A DNA stretch of 38,053 nt, from the IMG/VR virus record IMGVR_UViG_3300029913_000057, positions 1-38,053 of that record; one strand, written 5' to 3'. The position numbers and the translations under genes were made by a program. The notes under the pieces were generated by a model that was given only the letters and a program-made list of their open reading frames with translations, made no database searches and had not been told where the DNA came from. This document shows, in pieces, positions 20,399-28,360 of this stretch (position 1 is its first letter; the number at the start of each line of letters is the position of its first letter). The stretch comes from a virus.

Positions 20399-21025
20399 AT
20401 GAACATGACACCAGCGGGGAATCGAGTGGAATTCTTTGGCGGACTTTGTTCCATCAAGGGTTGTGACCTTCCGGAATTGGCGGCGGGTTTCTGCAACAAG
20501 CACTGGCGGCGTTTACGGAAGTATGGTTCTCCGCTATGGCTGGCAAATCCATCAGGGTCGTATCGTGGACTTCCGGCCGAGGTCAGATTCTTCAAGCGAG
20601 TCATTAAGACAGACGCTTGCTGGGACTGGCAGGGTGGAGTGGACGCAGACGGGTATGGAGTCTTTATGGGAGAGGTTTTAGGAACGGTATTACGAAGGGC
20701 GCACCGCTTCTCGTGGTCCTTTCACAATAACCGCACTATTGCTCCCGGCATGGAGATTCTGCATTCTTGCGATAACCCAAAATGTGTTAACCCAGACCAT
20801 CTGTCTCTTGGAAACGCTGCTGAAAATCAGCGAGATAAGTGGACAAAGGGTAGAGGTTGGGTACATAAGGGAACATCTCACTGGTCCACGAAACTAAGCG
20901 AAGAACAAGTCCGTGAAATCCGCTCCAGCACGGAGACGCAGAAGCAACTAGGGATGAAATATGGTCTCAAGCAGTCCACCATCTCATGTATCGTTAGTCG
21001 TAAATCGTGGAAGCACGTAGACTGA
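20399..21025 (+). CDS. HNH endonuclease inserted after the coat gene
   Basis: 208 residues from ATG 20399. The N-terminal Cys/His module (CSIKGCDLPELAAGFCNKHW) is a zinc knuckle. The HNH_3 core is at about 90-135 (CWDWQGGVDADGYGVF, RAHRFSWSFHNN, ILHSCDNPKCVNPDHLSLGN, then AAENQRDKW). The C-terminal end (KLSEEQVREIRSSTETQKQL, GLKQSTISCIVSRKSWKHV) is a helix-turn-helix for target choice. It lies between coat and a small head gene, a common site for homing endonucleases. Not related to the other three HNH genes beyond the fold. Confidence 0.88.
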   Translation: MNMTPAGNRVEFFGGLCSIKGCDLPELAAGFCNKHWRRLRKYGSPLWLANPSGSYRGLPAEVRFFKRVIKTDACWDWQGGVDADGYGVFMGEVLGTVLRRAHRFSWSFHNNRTIAPGMEILHSCDNPKCVNPDHLSLGNAAENQRDKWTKGRGWVHKGTSHWSTKLSEEQVREIRSSTETQKQLGMKYGLKQSTISCIVSRKSWKHVD

Positions 21026-21039
21026 TAAGGAGAATCATC

Positions 21040-21279
21040 ATGGCAGCAGGAAAGCAGCTCAGCGACAATAACGGCAGCGGAACCGCCCTCGGACAGTCCT
21101 CTACCGATACCATCAGCTTCTACGGGGCAACGCCCGTAGCGCAACGCGCCAGCATCGCGGGGAATGCAAGCACGCTCATCTCCGTATCGTCCAATGCCAC
21201 CATTGCCTCCAATTTGGGCGCATGGATGGCCGAGGTGAACGCAACCCTTCAGGCACTTGGAATCTGGGCCGCCCACTAA
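21040..21279 (+). CDS. Small coat-adjacent virion-type protein
   Basis: 79 residues from ATG 21040 (AAGGAG seven bases upstream). GKQLSDNNGSGTALGQSSTD, then TISFYGATPVAQRASIAGNA, ending EVNATLQALGIWAAH. The L-G-Q-S-x-T-D-x-I-x-F-Y-G-A-T-P-V block is common beside coat genes in phages, where such proteins are head fibre or attachment pieces, so this is probably a virion component. Confidence 0.65.
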   Translation: MAAGKQLSDNNGSGTALGQSSTDTISFYGATPVAQRASIAGNASTLISVSSNATIASNLGAWMAEVNATLQALGIWAAH

Positions 21280-21984
21280 ATGACGGGCAAGAAAAAAGTC
21301 GTATTCGCAACGCCGAGTATAGCGGGGCCGACAGCGCCTTACATTGAGTCGCTGAAAGCCTCGCTCCCTCTTATCGTCGCGGCTGGATGGGATGAGGGAT
21401 ACGCGCAGAAAGTAGGGTGCCCGTATATCTCCTGCGCTCGTGCAGATATGCTGCGCATGGCACTAGATGCCAAGGCCGATGTGATTGTGTTTCTTGATTA
21501 CGATCTTTCATGGGATGCGCCTGACCTCTTGAATCTGATTGAAACTAAGGGCGATGTGGTATCAGGAACTTATCGTTTCAAAGAGGAAAACGAAGCGGAG
21601 CCTGAGCGCTATATGGGCAATTGGGATATGAATCCAGATTGGACCCCAAAGATTCGTGAATCTGACGGCGCAATCAGCGCGACTCTCATTCCCGCAGGTT
21701 TCCTCAAGATCACCAAAGAGGCCGTCGACAAGTTCATGGGCGAATATCCTGAACTGAGCTATGGGCCGAGATACAGTCCTACGGTGGATTTATTCAATCA
21801 TGGGGCAAGGGATCGTATATGGTGGGGAGAGGATTACTCATTTGCGCAGCGGTGGAAGGAAAAATGCGGCGATATCTGGCTGGTTCCTGACCTGAACATC
21901 GACCACCACGCCGCCGACAAGGTTTATCCAGGCAATTTGCATGAATTTCTTATGCGCCAACCTGGGGGGAGCAAGGCAAAATGA
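21280..21984 (+). CDS. Glycosyltransferase-like protein (GT-A fold)
   Basis: 234 residues, starting right after the previous stop with no ribosome site, so translated by re-initiation. KKVVFATPSIAGPTAPYIES opens a Rossmann-like strand; ADVIVFLDYDLSWDAPDLLN (about 66-85) holds the DxD metal and sugar-nucleotide motif; GDVVSGTYRFKEE and IPAGFLKITKEAVDKFMGEY follow; WWGEDYSFAQRWKEKCGDIW carries the E-D pair usual in acceptor activation. It probably transfers a sugar to a virion protein or to host surface material. Placed between head and tail genes, so made late. Confidence 0.72.
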   Translation: MTGKKKVVFATPSIAGPTAPYIESLKASLPLIVAAGWDEGYAQKVGCPYISCARADMLRMALDAKADVIVFLDYDLSWDAPDLLNLIETKGDVVSGTYRFKEENEAEPERYMGNWDMNPDWTPKIRESDGAISATLIPAGFLKITKEAVDKFMGEYPELSYGPRYSPTVDLFNHGARDRIWWGEDYSFAQRWKEKCGDIWLVPDLNIDHHAADKVYPGNLHEFLMRQPGGSKAK

Positions 21985-22154
21985 CAAGCAAGGAAATCCA
22001 ACTCATCGCACCGACCGATCTCAGCACAAACGCTTGGCTCAAGATAATCGCGCTTCAGTTGTCGATTCTGATTGAGGCGCTGGCATCGGAAGCTCCACAG
22101 GTTCAGCCGATCCCCGAGAAGCGCGGTCCCGGCCGTCCCCGAAAGGTCGCATAA
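21981..22154 (+). CDS. 57-residue protein with an AT-hook-like end
   Basis: MTSKEIQLIAPTDLSTNAWL, KIIALQLSILIEALASEAPQ, then EKRGPGRPRKVA. The RGPGRPRK end matches the AT-hook core (GRP flanked by basic residues), which binds the minor groove of AT-rich DNA. It overlaps both neighbours (ATGA, TAATG). It could be a packaged or DNA-tethering peptide; the function is inferred from the motif only. Confidence 0.6.
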   Translation: MTSKEIQLIAPTDLSTNAWLKIIALQLSILIEALASEAPQVQPIPEKRGPGRPRKVA

Positions 22155-23005
22155 TGGCGCTGATTCTCACGGACCAATCCGGCAACCAGTATTCGCTATC
22201 GGTGGACGCGGCGAGCGGATCGCTGCTGACCAATCCGGTATCCAACCTGACGCCGACAACCGCCGACAACTCCATCTTCTTCACGACGCTTTCGCTCATC
22301 ACTGCGGCGATGCGCCTGATCAATGTGGTAGCCTCTGGCGAGCTGCCCACCAGCGACGAGGCAAACGATGCGCTGATGGCGTTTCAGTGGATGGTGGACT
22401 CGTGGAACGCAGACAGCCTATCCATCTTCACCATGAGCGCCTCAGACTATCCGCTGTCGCTCGGCAAGCAAGCGTACACTTTGGGGCCGGGTGGAGATTT
22501 CAACGCAACGCGCCCCTCGCAGATCGTGGGAATGAGCGCGATCCTGCTCAATAATCCGACGAACCCAGTTGAGGTTCCGATTGACCTGTACACCATGACC
22601 CAGTGGCAGACGCAGGTTCCGGTAAAGAACGTCCCGGGCACATTCCCGCTGGTCTGCTATGACGATGGCGGCGCACCGCTACGCACGCTGTCTTTCTGGC
22701 CCATCCCCAACTCACAGCCAAACAATGTGCGCATTTACGCCTGGCAGTCGCTCGTCTGGCCGGCCACGCTGCAAACCATCCTCAATTTCCCGCCGGGGTA
22801 TGCGCGGGCCTTCGTCTACAATCTCGCCCTGGAGTTGGCTCCGCAATTCGGAGCGCAGATCCACCCCGCAGTTGCGAAAATAGCTGTGGAGTCGCTTGCA
22901 ATGGTCAAGACGCAGAATGCGCCTGATTTGAACCTGATTTCTGACCTTCAAACCAACCCTGCCGGTTACCAATGGAAAGCGGATATGTTCGGGATACCGT
23001 ACTAA
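22154..23005 (+). CDS. P22 gp4-like tail accessory protein with an N-terminal beta module
   Basis: 283 residues. From residue about 45 it follows the gp4-like plan: SLITAAMRLINVVASGELPT, DEANDALMAFQWMVDSWNAD, then PLSLGKQAYTLGPGGDFNAT, and a PPGYARAFVYNLALELAPQF block. Such proteins form the ring joined to the portal that keeps DNA in the head. P22 gp4 is shorter (166); the first 32 residues here are an added module (LTDQSGNQYSLSVDAASGSL) also found inside the gp10-like protein. Confidence 0.82.
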   Translation: MALILTDQSGNQYSLSVDAASGSLLTNPVSNLTPTTADNSIFFTTLSLITAAMRLINVVASGELPTSDEANDALMAFQWMVDSWNADSLSIFTMSASDYPLSLGKQAYTLGPGGDFNATRPSQIVGMSAILLNNPTNPVEVPIDLYTMTQWQTQVPVKNVPGTFPLVCYDDGGAPLRTLSFWPIPNSQPNNVRIYAWQSLVWPATLQTILNFPPGYARAFVYNLALELAPQFGAQIHPAVAKIAVESLAMVKTQNAPDLNLISDLQTNPAGYQWKADMFGIPY

Positions 23006-23018
23006 CGATTGGAGCTAT

Positions 23019-23483
23019 ATGAAAATGATCCAGATCAAGAAAAGCCCCACGGCTGATACACGCACCTGCGACTTTGCAAACACAAGCAAAGACACTTTGC
23101 TATCCAGTAGTTTCCAGCACATTGAGGACGTGCGATTCGCTCTTGAGTTCTTTATCGAGAAAATGCAGAGATCGCGGGATGCGCACGACCACGACAAGAT
23201 CAGCGATATCGATGGATTCCATCGCGACTTCTTGACCGGCTTCAAGGAGCATTCATGGTGGGACAATCACCGCAAGGTCAACCGTCACCATCTGCTCGAG
23301 GCAGACGGCGTTCCCGCCGATGTGAACCTGATCGACGTTTTGGACATGATTTCAGATTGCGTCATGGCCGGCATGGCTCGTTCTGGTTCTGTTTATCCGC
23401 TCAATATCGACCCTGAAGTTCTCGTGCGCGCATTCCAGAACACCGTAGAATTGCTCAAGAAAAACGTGGAGGTCGTCGGATAA
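23019..23483 (+). CDS. DUF5662-like protein in the tail operon
   Basis: 154 residues from ATG 23019 (GGAG four bases upstream). It has a His/Asp pattern: IEKMQRSRDAHDHDKISDID, FHRDFLTGFKEHSWWDNHRK, VNRHHLLEADGVPADVNLID, then DVLDMISDCVMAGMARSG. H-D-H-x-K, H-R-x-x-x-H-H and D-x-x-D recall the HD-type metal pocket. I recall this family (DUF5662) next to tail genes of podoviruses. A hydrolase role is possible but untested. Confidence 0.7.
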   Translation: MKMIQIKKSPTADTRTCDFANTSKDTLLSSSFQHIEDVRFALEFFIEKMQRSRDAHDHDKISDIDGFHRDFLTGFKEHSWWDNHRKVNRHHLLEADGVPADVNLIDVLDMISDCVMAGMARSGSVYPLNIDPEVLVRAFQNTVELLKKNVEVVG

Positions 23484-25154
23484 ATGGCGAGATTTGGCCT
23501 CATCGGCTCCTCGTACCAGAGCCAGTCGACTATCGCGGACTGCCAGCGGACGATGAACTGGTACCAGGAAAACATCGAAAGCCAGATGGCGGCGTCTTCG
23601 ATGGCGCTCTATCCTACGCCCGGACTGGCAGCATGGGGAACAATCGACAAGCCCGTACGCGGTGAGATCGAGATTAACGGGCGCATGTTTGCCGTGGGGG
23701 GCGCGAAGTTCTACGAGATGAATGCTGCAGGTTCCCCGACGATGATCGACACCGTGGGTAATAATCTTCAGCCGGTCACGATGGCGACGAATGGCACGCT
23801 CGGCAATCAAGTGCTCATCTGCTCCGATGGTAAGCTATTCATCTACACGCTGGACGCAATCGGGAACATCCCCAAAGGTACGTTCACGCAGGTAAGCTCT
23901 TTGCAGGGAATTCCCGCATCCGTGGTGTTTTGCCATAGTTATTTCGTGGCTTTGCTGGCCGGAACGAACAAGTTTCAGGTGTCGAACCTGCTCGATGGTT
24001 CCACGTGGAATGCGCTCGGCGTCCAGCAGAACGAGACGTTTCCAGAGAATATCGCCTCCATTGTCTCCGCATACAACTTTCTCTTTGTTCTAGGGCAGGA
24101 TGGTCACTCGCAGGTCTACTACAACTCCGTAGCCAGCCAGTACACGCCGTTCAGCCCCATTTCAGGAGCCTACATGGAGGAAGGCTGCGGAGCGCCACTA
24201 TCGCCTGTCGTGATGGATAACACTGTTTTCTGGCTCGGCGGACGAGATGGCATGGGCGATATTGCTTGGCGCGCGAACGGTTACACCCCAACGCGGGTAT
24301 CAAATTTCGCCGTTGAGACTGCTTGGGCATCATATCCGTTGAAGGGTTCGGACGCGGTGGGATACACGTACCGCGACCAGGGCCACACGTTTTGGGTTCT
24401 GCGCTTCCCTTCGGCCAATGGAGGCGCTGGCGCTACTTGGGTTTATGACGCATCTAGCCAGCAATGGCACGAGCGCGGATTCTGGTCGCAGACTGGGCCT
24501 ACCGGATACAGCGCACACCTTTCAACCTGCCATGTATTCGCGTTCGGAAAGCATCTTGTAGGGGACTGGAATTCAGGCAATATTTATTCGATGGATATTG
24601 CCAACCTTACGGACAATGGTACCGCGATTCGCCGATGGCGGCGCTCTCCTCACATCTCCGCTGAGCGCGAGCGCGTGTTCCTCGACCGTTTGCAGATCGA
24701 TTTAGAGGTAGGCTTGGGCCCAGAACCACCGCTCATTGGCCTGACGCCGCCGATGGAGCAAACTGGCGTCTCAGAGGCGGGTAAACTGGTAATTGATGAC
24801 CAAAGTGGAGGTCGATATGCGCTATCGGTGGATAATTCCGATGGATCGCTCTCTGCAGCATCACTTACGCCAGCAGGGCAACAGCCTCCCTACTATCGCG
24901 GTCCGCAGTTGTCGGTTAGCATCTCCCGCGACGGGTCAAAGACGTTCGGACCGGAGCACTTGTTGGACTGTGGACAGGATGGTGAAACTAGGAAACGAGT
25001 CATCCTGCGGCGGCTTGGTCAGGCGCGAGACTTCGTATTCGACATTGTAGCCACGGACCCAGTACCTTGGCGCATAATCGACGGTTATATTGAAGGAACA
25101 GGCTTCCAGCAGCCAATGCAGCGGCTACAGAAGCAGATGGCACAGGTGCAATGA
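23484..25154 (+). CDS. P22 gp10-like tail needle-ring protein (packaged DNA stabilisation)
   Basis: 556 residues, slightly longer than P22 gp10 (472). The family start is clear (FGLIGSSYQSQSTIADCQRT, MNWYQENIESQ) and so is the end (GETRKRVILRRLGQARDFVF). The middle is repetitive beta, as in its propeller. It forms the six-fold hub below gp4 that closes the portal and holds tail parts. About 70 extra residues (from about 415) hold the DQSG module (LVIDDQSGGRYALSVDNSDG) seen in the gp4-like protein. Confidence 0.85.
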   Translation: MARFGLIGSSYQSQSTIADCQRTMNWYQENIESQMAASSMALYPTPGLAAWGTIDKPVRGEIEINGRMFAVGGAKFYEMNAAGSPTMIDTVGNNLQPVTMATNGTLGNQVLICSDGKLFIYTLDAIGNIPKGTFTQVSSLQGIPASVVFCHSYFVALLAGTNKFQVSNLLDGSTWNALGVQQNETFPENIASIVSAYNFLFVLGQDGHSQVYYNSVASQYTPFSPISGAYMEEGCGAPLSPVVMDNTVFWLGGRDGMGDIAWRANGYTPTRVSNFAVETAWASYPLKGSDAVGYTYRDQGHTFWVLRFPSANGGAGATWVYDASSQQWHERGFWSQTGPTGYSAHLSTCHVFAFGKHLVGDWNSGNIYSMDIANLTDNGTAIRRWRRSPHISAERERVFLDRLQIDLEVGLGPEPPLIGLTPPMEQTGVSEAGKLVIDDQSGGRYALSVDNSDGSLSAASLTPAGQQPPYYRGPQLSVSISRDGSKTFGPEHLLDCGQDGETRKRVILRRLGQARDFVFDIVATDPVPWRIIDGYIEGTGFQQPMQRLQKQMAQVQ

Positions 25155-25345
25155 TGGCTCAGACGATCAATGTTCCCTCCCCGGTATCCGCAGCGGTTCC
25201 GTTCGTTCACTCGCAGGCGAGTCAGATTCCTTCCCCTCCTAGCGGGCTCACTGAGTTCGGATACAAACACCTTTCAGACACTCAGACGGCGATTGCGGCC
25301 CTTGTCGCACAGGTTGCCGCACTAAACGCAAAGGCAGGACTATGA
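25151..25345 (+). CDS. 64-residue tail-region protein with a C-terminal helix
   Basis: MMAQTINVPSPVSAAVPFVH, a Pro/Ser head, then a helix (TQTAIAALVAQVAALNAKAG) with heptad spacing. It overlaps the gp10-like stop and the fibre start (ATGA at both). The layout (extended head plus short coiled coil) could be a tail-fibre linker or chaperone. Not recognised. Confidence 0.6.
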   Translation: MMAQTINVPSPVSAAVPFVHSQASQIPSPPSGLTEFGYKHLSDTQTAIAALVAQVAALNAKAGL

Positions 25346-27480
25346 AAAACCGTATTATCACATTTCTCGGAACGCTGGCACTATTCCTGAGCTCTGTCCC
25401 TGCTGTATCTCAGAATCCTGTGGTGCCTTTCCGGTCGCCGCGCGCCACGTTCACCACTCAGACAGGCCAGCCACTCTCGGGCGGATGCATCTACACCTAC
25501 CAAGGCGGCACAACCACTCAGCAGGCGACCTACACCGATTACACAGGCGGCACAGCCAACACGAACCCCGTCATTCTCGATACTACCGGCAGCGCTGTGA
25601 TGTGGCTTGGCGCGAACTCCTACAAGTTTGTCGCCTACAGCGCTGGTGGGTATCACTGCTCATCGGGAAGCCTCCAGTGGACGGTTGATCAGATTCCCGG
25701 CGATGCGTTCCTGAACGGGACCATAAGCGGCGCGACAATCACCAACCCTACAATCACCGGCGGCACGGATTCAGGCACAACAATTTCCAGTGCGGTAATT
25801 ACAGGATCGAGCATCAATAGTTCTGCAATCGGCTCCTCTGTGCCAGCATCAGGGTCGTTTACCAGCGTAGCCTCAGCGCTCCAGGCCGTGACCTTTAGTT
25901 CGACTCCCGTCTTTGCTGCTAGCAGTTACGGTTATTTCACTATGACGCTGAGCGGAAATGTCGCATCCAGCACAATCACCGGAGCAACTACGGGCCAGAC
26001 GATAGCTTTTCAGATTTGCCAGAACGGGACCGGTCAGGTGGTTAACAGCCAAACTACCGGATTTACGTTTGCGTGGCCTTCTACGTACCCGAATGCACCC
26101 ACGATAAACTCTGCGCTGAATGCTTGCACTGTGGTGACTGCTTTCTATAATGGCTCCAACTGGGTCACGATCTCGCAGAGCCAGCAGGTGATTCTTGGCA
26201 ATCTCGATACTCTAACGTTCACGTCTACGCCGATATTTCCAGCAACAAACTACTCGAATTTCCTGCTCACGCTCACAGGGAACGCGACAAGTAGCACAAT
26301 TGCAGGCGGAACCATTGGACAGGTTTCCACCTTCGACATATGCGAAGACTCGACCGGGGGGCGAACCTTCGTGTGGCCTTCGAATGTCCTAAATTCTCCC
26401 CAGTTTGTGACTAACGCGGGAGTGTGCAACTCGCTGATTACGGTTTACAACGGAACAAACTGGAACACGGTTGCAAGCTCCTCGACAAGCTCTACTCCGC
26501 TGACCGGGAACCTGGATATCATCGGTTTCACTTCTGCCCCGTCATTTAACGCGGCGAGCTACAGCGCTTTCCAGATGACACTAGGGGGTAATGTCACTTC
26601 CAGCTCGATCATCGGCGGATCAACTGGACAGTTGATTTCCATCGCACTGATACAGGGGTCGTCTACAACTACGGCTCCAGCGAGCGCTCCGACAGTCACA
26701 ACCTCTACCACTGGAGGCAGTCTCCCGGCTACGACAACCTATTACGCAAAATGCAGTTATCTGTTCGGGGTGACAGAGAGCCTGCCGAGCGCGGAGGCGT
26801 ATCAGGCGACAGGCTCAGGGTCTACGAACTCAATCACTTGGACCTGCCCAGCGTATGCGGGCGTGACGCAGTACAAGTTCTATCTGGGGGCGGGGACGGG
26901 TGCAGAAGCCTATTATTATCTGACAACCAGCACTTCATTTGTGCAGCAAAATATACCCAGCAGTTACACTCCGGGCTCGCCGTACGGATCAAGCATATAC
27001 ACCGTAGCGTGGCCTTCCAACCTGATAAACCCGCCACTGATGGCTACTGGTGTAGGCGCTACGACCGCTCTTACTGCCGTGTACAACGGTTCATATTGGG
27101 TAACGGTAGGATCAAGTGGTGCAGGTAGCAGCAATAGCGGCCCGGTGTGCGTGGGCGGTAATTGCTATCGGCAGAACCCTGATGGAAGCTATGACGAGTG
27201 GGGATCAACTCCCACGTTTGGAGGGCAGAATGGCGGTAGCTTCAGCATGGCTTTCCCTCATGCATTCACCACGCTTTCGAGTATTCAGGTAGTTTTTAGT
27301 CCGAACGGATGCGATGGCGGCAATGCGGCTACCTGCGCCGCGAATCCAAGCGGCAGCCCGAACAACGTGTACACGTGTGGAATTCTTACTCCAAGCGTAA
27401 GCGCGCCTACCGGCTTCTATTCGTCCTCGAATACGGTAACCGCCGGAGCGTCATGTTCCTGGATGGCGAAGGGGTATTGA
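25342..27480 (+). CDS. Tail-fibre protein with signal peptide, three tandem domains and an inserted Fn3-like domain
   Basis: 712 residues. Residues 1-24 look like a Sec signal (MKNR, hydrophobic core ITFLGTLALFLSSV, then AVSQ). Residues 25-180 are a beta-rich opening (FRSPRATFTTQTGQPLSGGC). Three repeats of about 95 residues follow, near 182, 287 and 391, each with a FTSTPxFxAxxYSxFxMTLxGN start and an AWPS...AVYNGSxWxTV end. The third is split by an Fn3/Ig-like insert (about 441-551). The C-terminus (NPDGSYDEWGSTPTFGGQNG, AFPHAFTTLSSIQVVFSPNG) is the familiar receptor-binding end of tail fibres, here with extra Cys. Made just before GNAT and ejection genes. A signal peptide on a virion protein is unusual. 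Confidence 0.75.
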   Translation: MKNRIITFLGTLALFLSSVPAVSQNPVVPFRSPRATFTTQTGQPLSGGCIYTYQGGTTTQQATYTDYTGGTANTNPVILDTTGSAVMWLGANSYKFVAYSAGGYHCSSGSLQWTVDQIPGDAFLNGTISGATITNPTITGGTDSGTTISSAVITGSSINSSAIGSSVPASGSFTSVASALQAVTFSSTPVFAASSYGYFTMTLSGNVASSTITGATTGQTIAFQICQNGTGQVVNSQTTGFTFAWPSTYPNAPTINSALNACTVVTAFYNGSNWVTISQSQQVILGNLDTLTFTSTPIFPATNYSNFLLTLTGNATSSTIAGGTIGQVSTFDICEDSTGGRTFVWPSNVLNSPQFVTNAGVCNSLITVYNGTNWNTVASSSTSSTPLTGNLDIIGFTSAPSFNAASYSAFQMTLGGNVTSSSIIGGSTGQLISIALIQGSSTTTAPASAPTVTTSTTGGSLPATTTYYAKCSYLFGVTESLPSAEAYQATGSGSTNSITWTCPAYAGVTQYKFYLGAGTGAEAYYYLTTSTSFVQQNIPSSYTPGSPYGSSIYTVAWPSNLINPPLMATGVGATTALTAVYNGSYWVTVGSSGAGSSNSGPVCVGGNCYRQNPDGSYDEWGSTPTFGGQNGGSFSMAFPHAFTTLSSIQVVFSPNGCDGGNAATCAANPSGSPNNVYTCGILTPSVSAPTGFYSSSNTVTAGASCSWMAKGY

Positions 27481-27935
27481 TGGCCGATATCCGCAAGGTA
27501 AGCTACGCGGACATTCTCGGAGCTCCGAACGCAAAGGAGCTATTTGCCGAGTACGAGTCCGAGTGCGCGAACCCTGAGCTAGCTCCAATCAATCCACAGG
27601 CCGATCTTTACGCTTTAATGGAGGCATCGGGAGGCTTGCAAGCGTTTGGGGTTTACGAGGGAGACGCGCTAATCGGATTCCTTACTGTGCTGGTTTGGAC
27701 GATTCCGCACTACGGTAAAAATATCGGTTCCAATGCTGATATTTTCCTCGCACCGGGGCATAGGATGAGCGGAACAGGCGCAAGAATGATAGATCTCGCA
27801 GAGGAATACGCGAAAAGCAAGGGAGGCGCCTGCTTTCAATGGACCGTCCCCGCGGGAAGCCGGTTTGCGAGGTTGCTGGCTCTCAACGCGGGACGGTACC
27901 GCCGCTCCAATTCTGTCTACCTGAGGACGTTATGA
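27480..27935 (+). CDS. GNAT-family acetyltransferase-like protein
   Basis: 151 residues from ATG 27480 (AAGGGG five bases upstream; TGATG overlap with the fibre stop). ECANPELAPINPQADLYALM, then GVYEGDALIGFLTVLVWTIP (GNAT strands 2-4), IFLAPGHRMSGTGARMIDLA (acetyl-CoA loop in the place of R/Q-x-x-G-x-G/A), then a final CFQWTVPAG strand. The R-M-S-G-T-G-A core is good. Substrate unknown; a virion or host protein amino group is possible. A longer frame begins inside the fibre gene and is rejected. Confidence 0.75.
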   Translation: MADIRKVSYADILGAPNAKELFAEYESECANPELAPINPQADLYALMEASGGLQAFGVYEGDALIGFLTVLVWTIPHYGKNIGSNADIFLAPGHRMSGTGARMIDLAEEYAKSKGGACFQWTVPAGSRFARLLALNAGRYRRSNSVYLRTL

Positions 27936-28360
27936 GTCTCGCTCTGATCGACAAAACGCTGCCGCCTACAACTCCAGAAATTATGGAGAAAATTGCGCTG
28001 GTGGAGGCGAGAATAAGGCCACACGAGAATACGCTCCAGGTGAAGATGGAGCATTCTCTCCATGCGGGAATGTATGCCCGTACCTGCCGTCTGGCCGCGT
28101 ATCAGGTCATCACCAGCGTTCTCATCAAGATCCCCACGTTGCTTATCGTCAACGGGGATTGCATCGTTCTGGCGGGCGAAGAATGGAAAGAGCTGAAGGG
28201 ATACAATGTTCTCAACGCTCCCTCCGGACGCAAACAGATTTATGTGACACGTGCGGAAACGGAAATTACGATGATTTTCCCGAGCAACGCGAAAATGGTT
28301 GAAGAAGCAGAGGACGAATTCAGCGACGAATCCGCCAATTTGCTCAGTAGGAGGTCGTAA
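27932..28360 (+). CDS. Conserved tail-region protein of unknown function
   Basis: 142 residues from ATG 27932 (GAGG five bases upstream, ATGA overlap). MSLALIDKTLPPTTPEIMEK, then KMEHSLHAGMYARTCRLAAY with a strand-rich middle (SVLIKIPTLLIVNGDCIVLA), ending in a Glu/Asp-rich tail. I recall similar proteins before ejection genes in P22-like phages. Probably a small virion or assembly factor. Confidence 0.68.
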   Translation: MSLALIDKTLPPTTPEIMEKIALVEARIRPHENTLQVKMEHSLHAGMYARTCRLAAYQVITSVLIKIPTLLIVNGDCIVLAGEEWKELKGYNVLNAPSGRKQIYVTRAETEITMIFPSNAKMVEEAEDEFSDESANLLSRRS

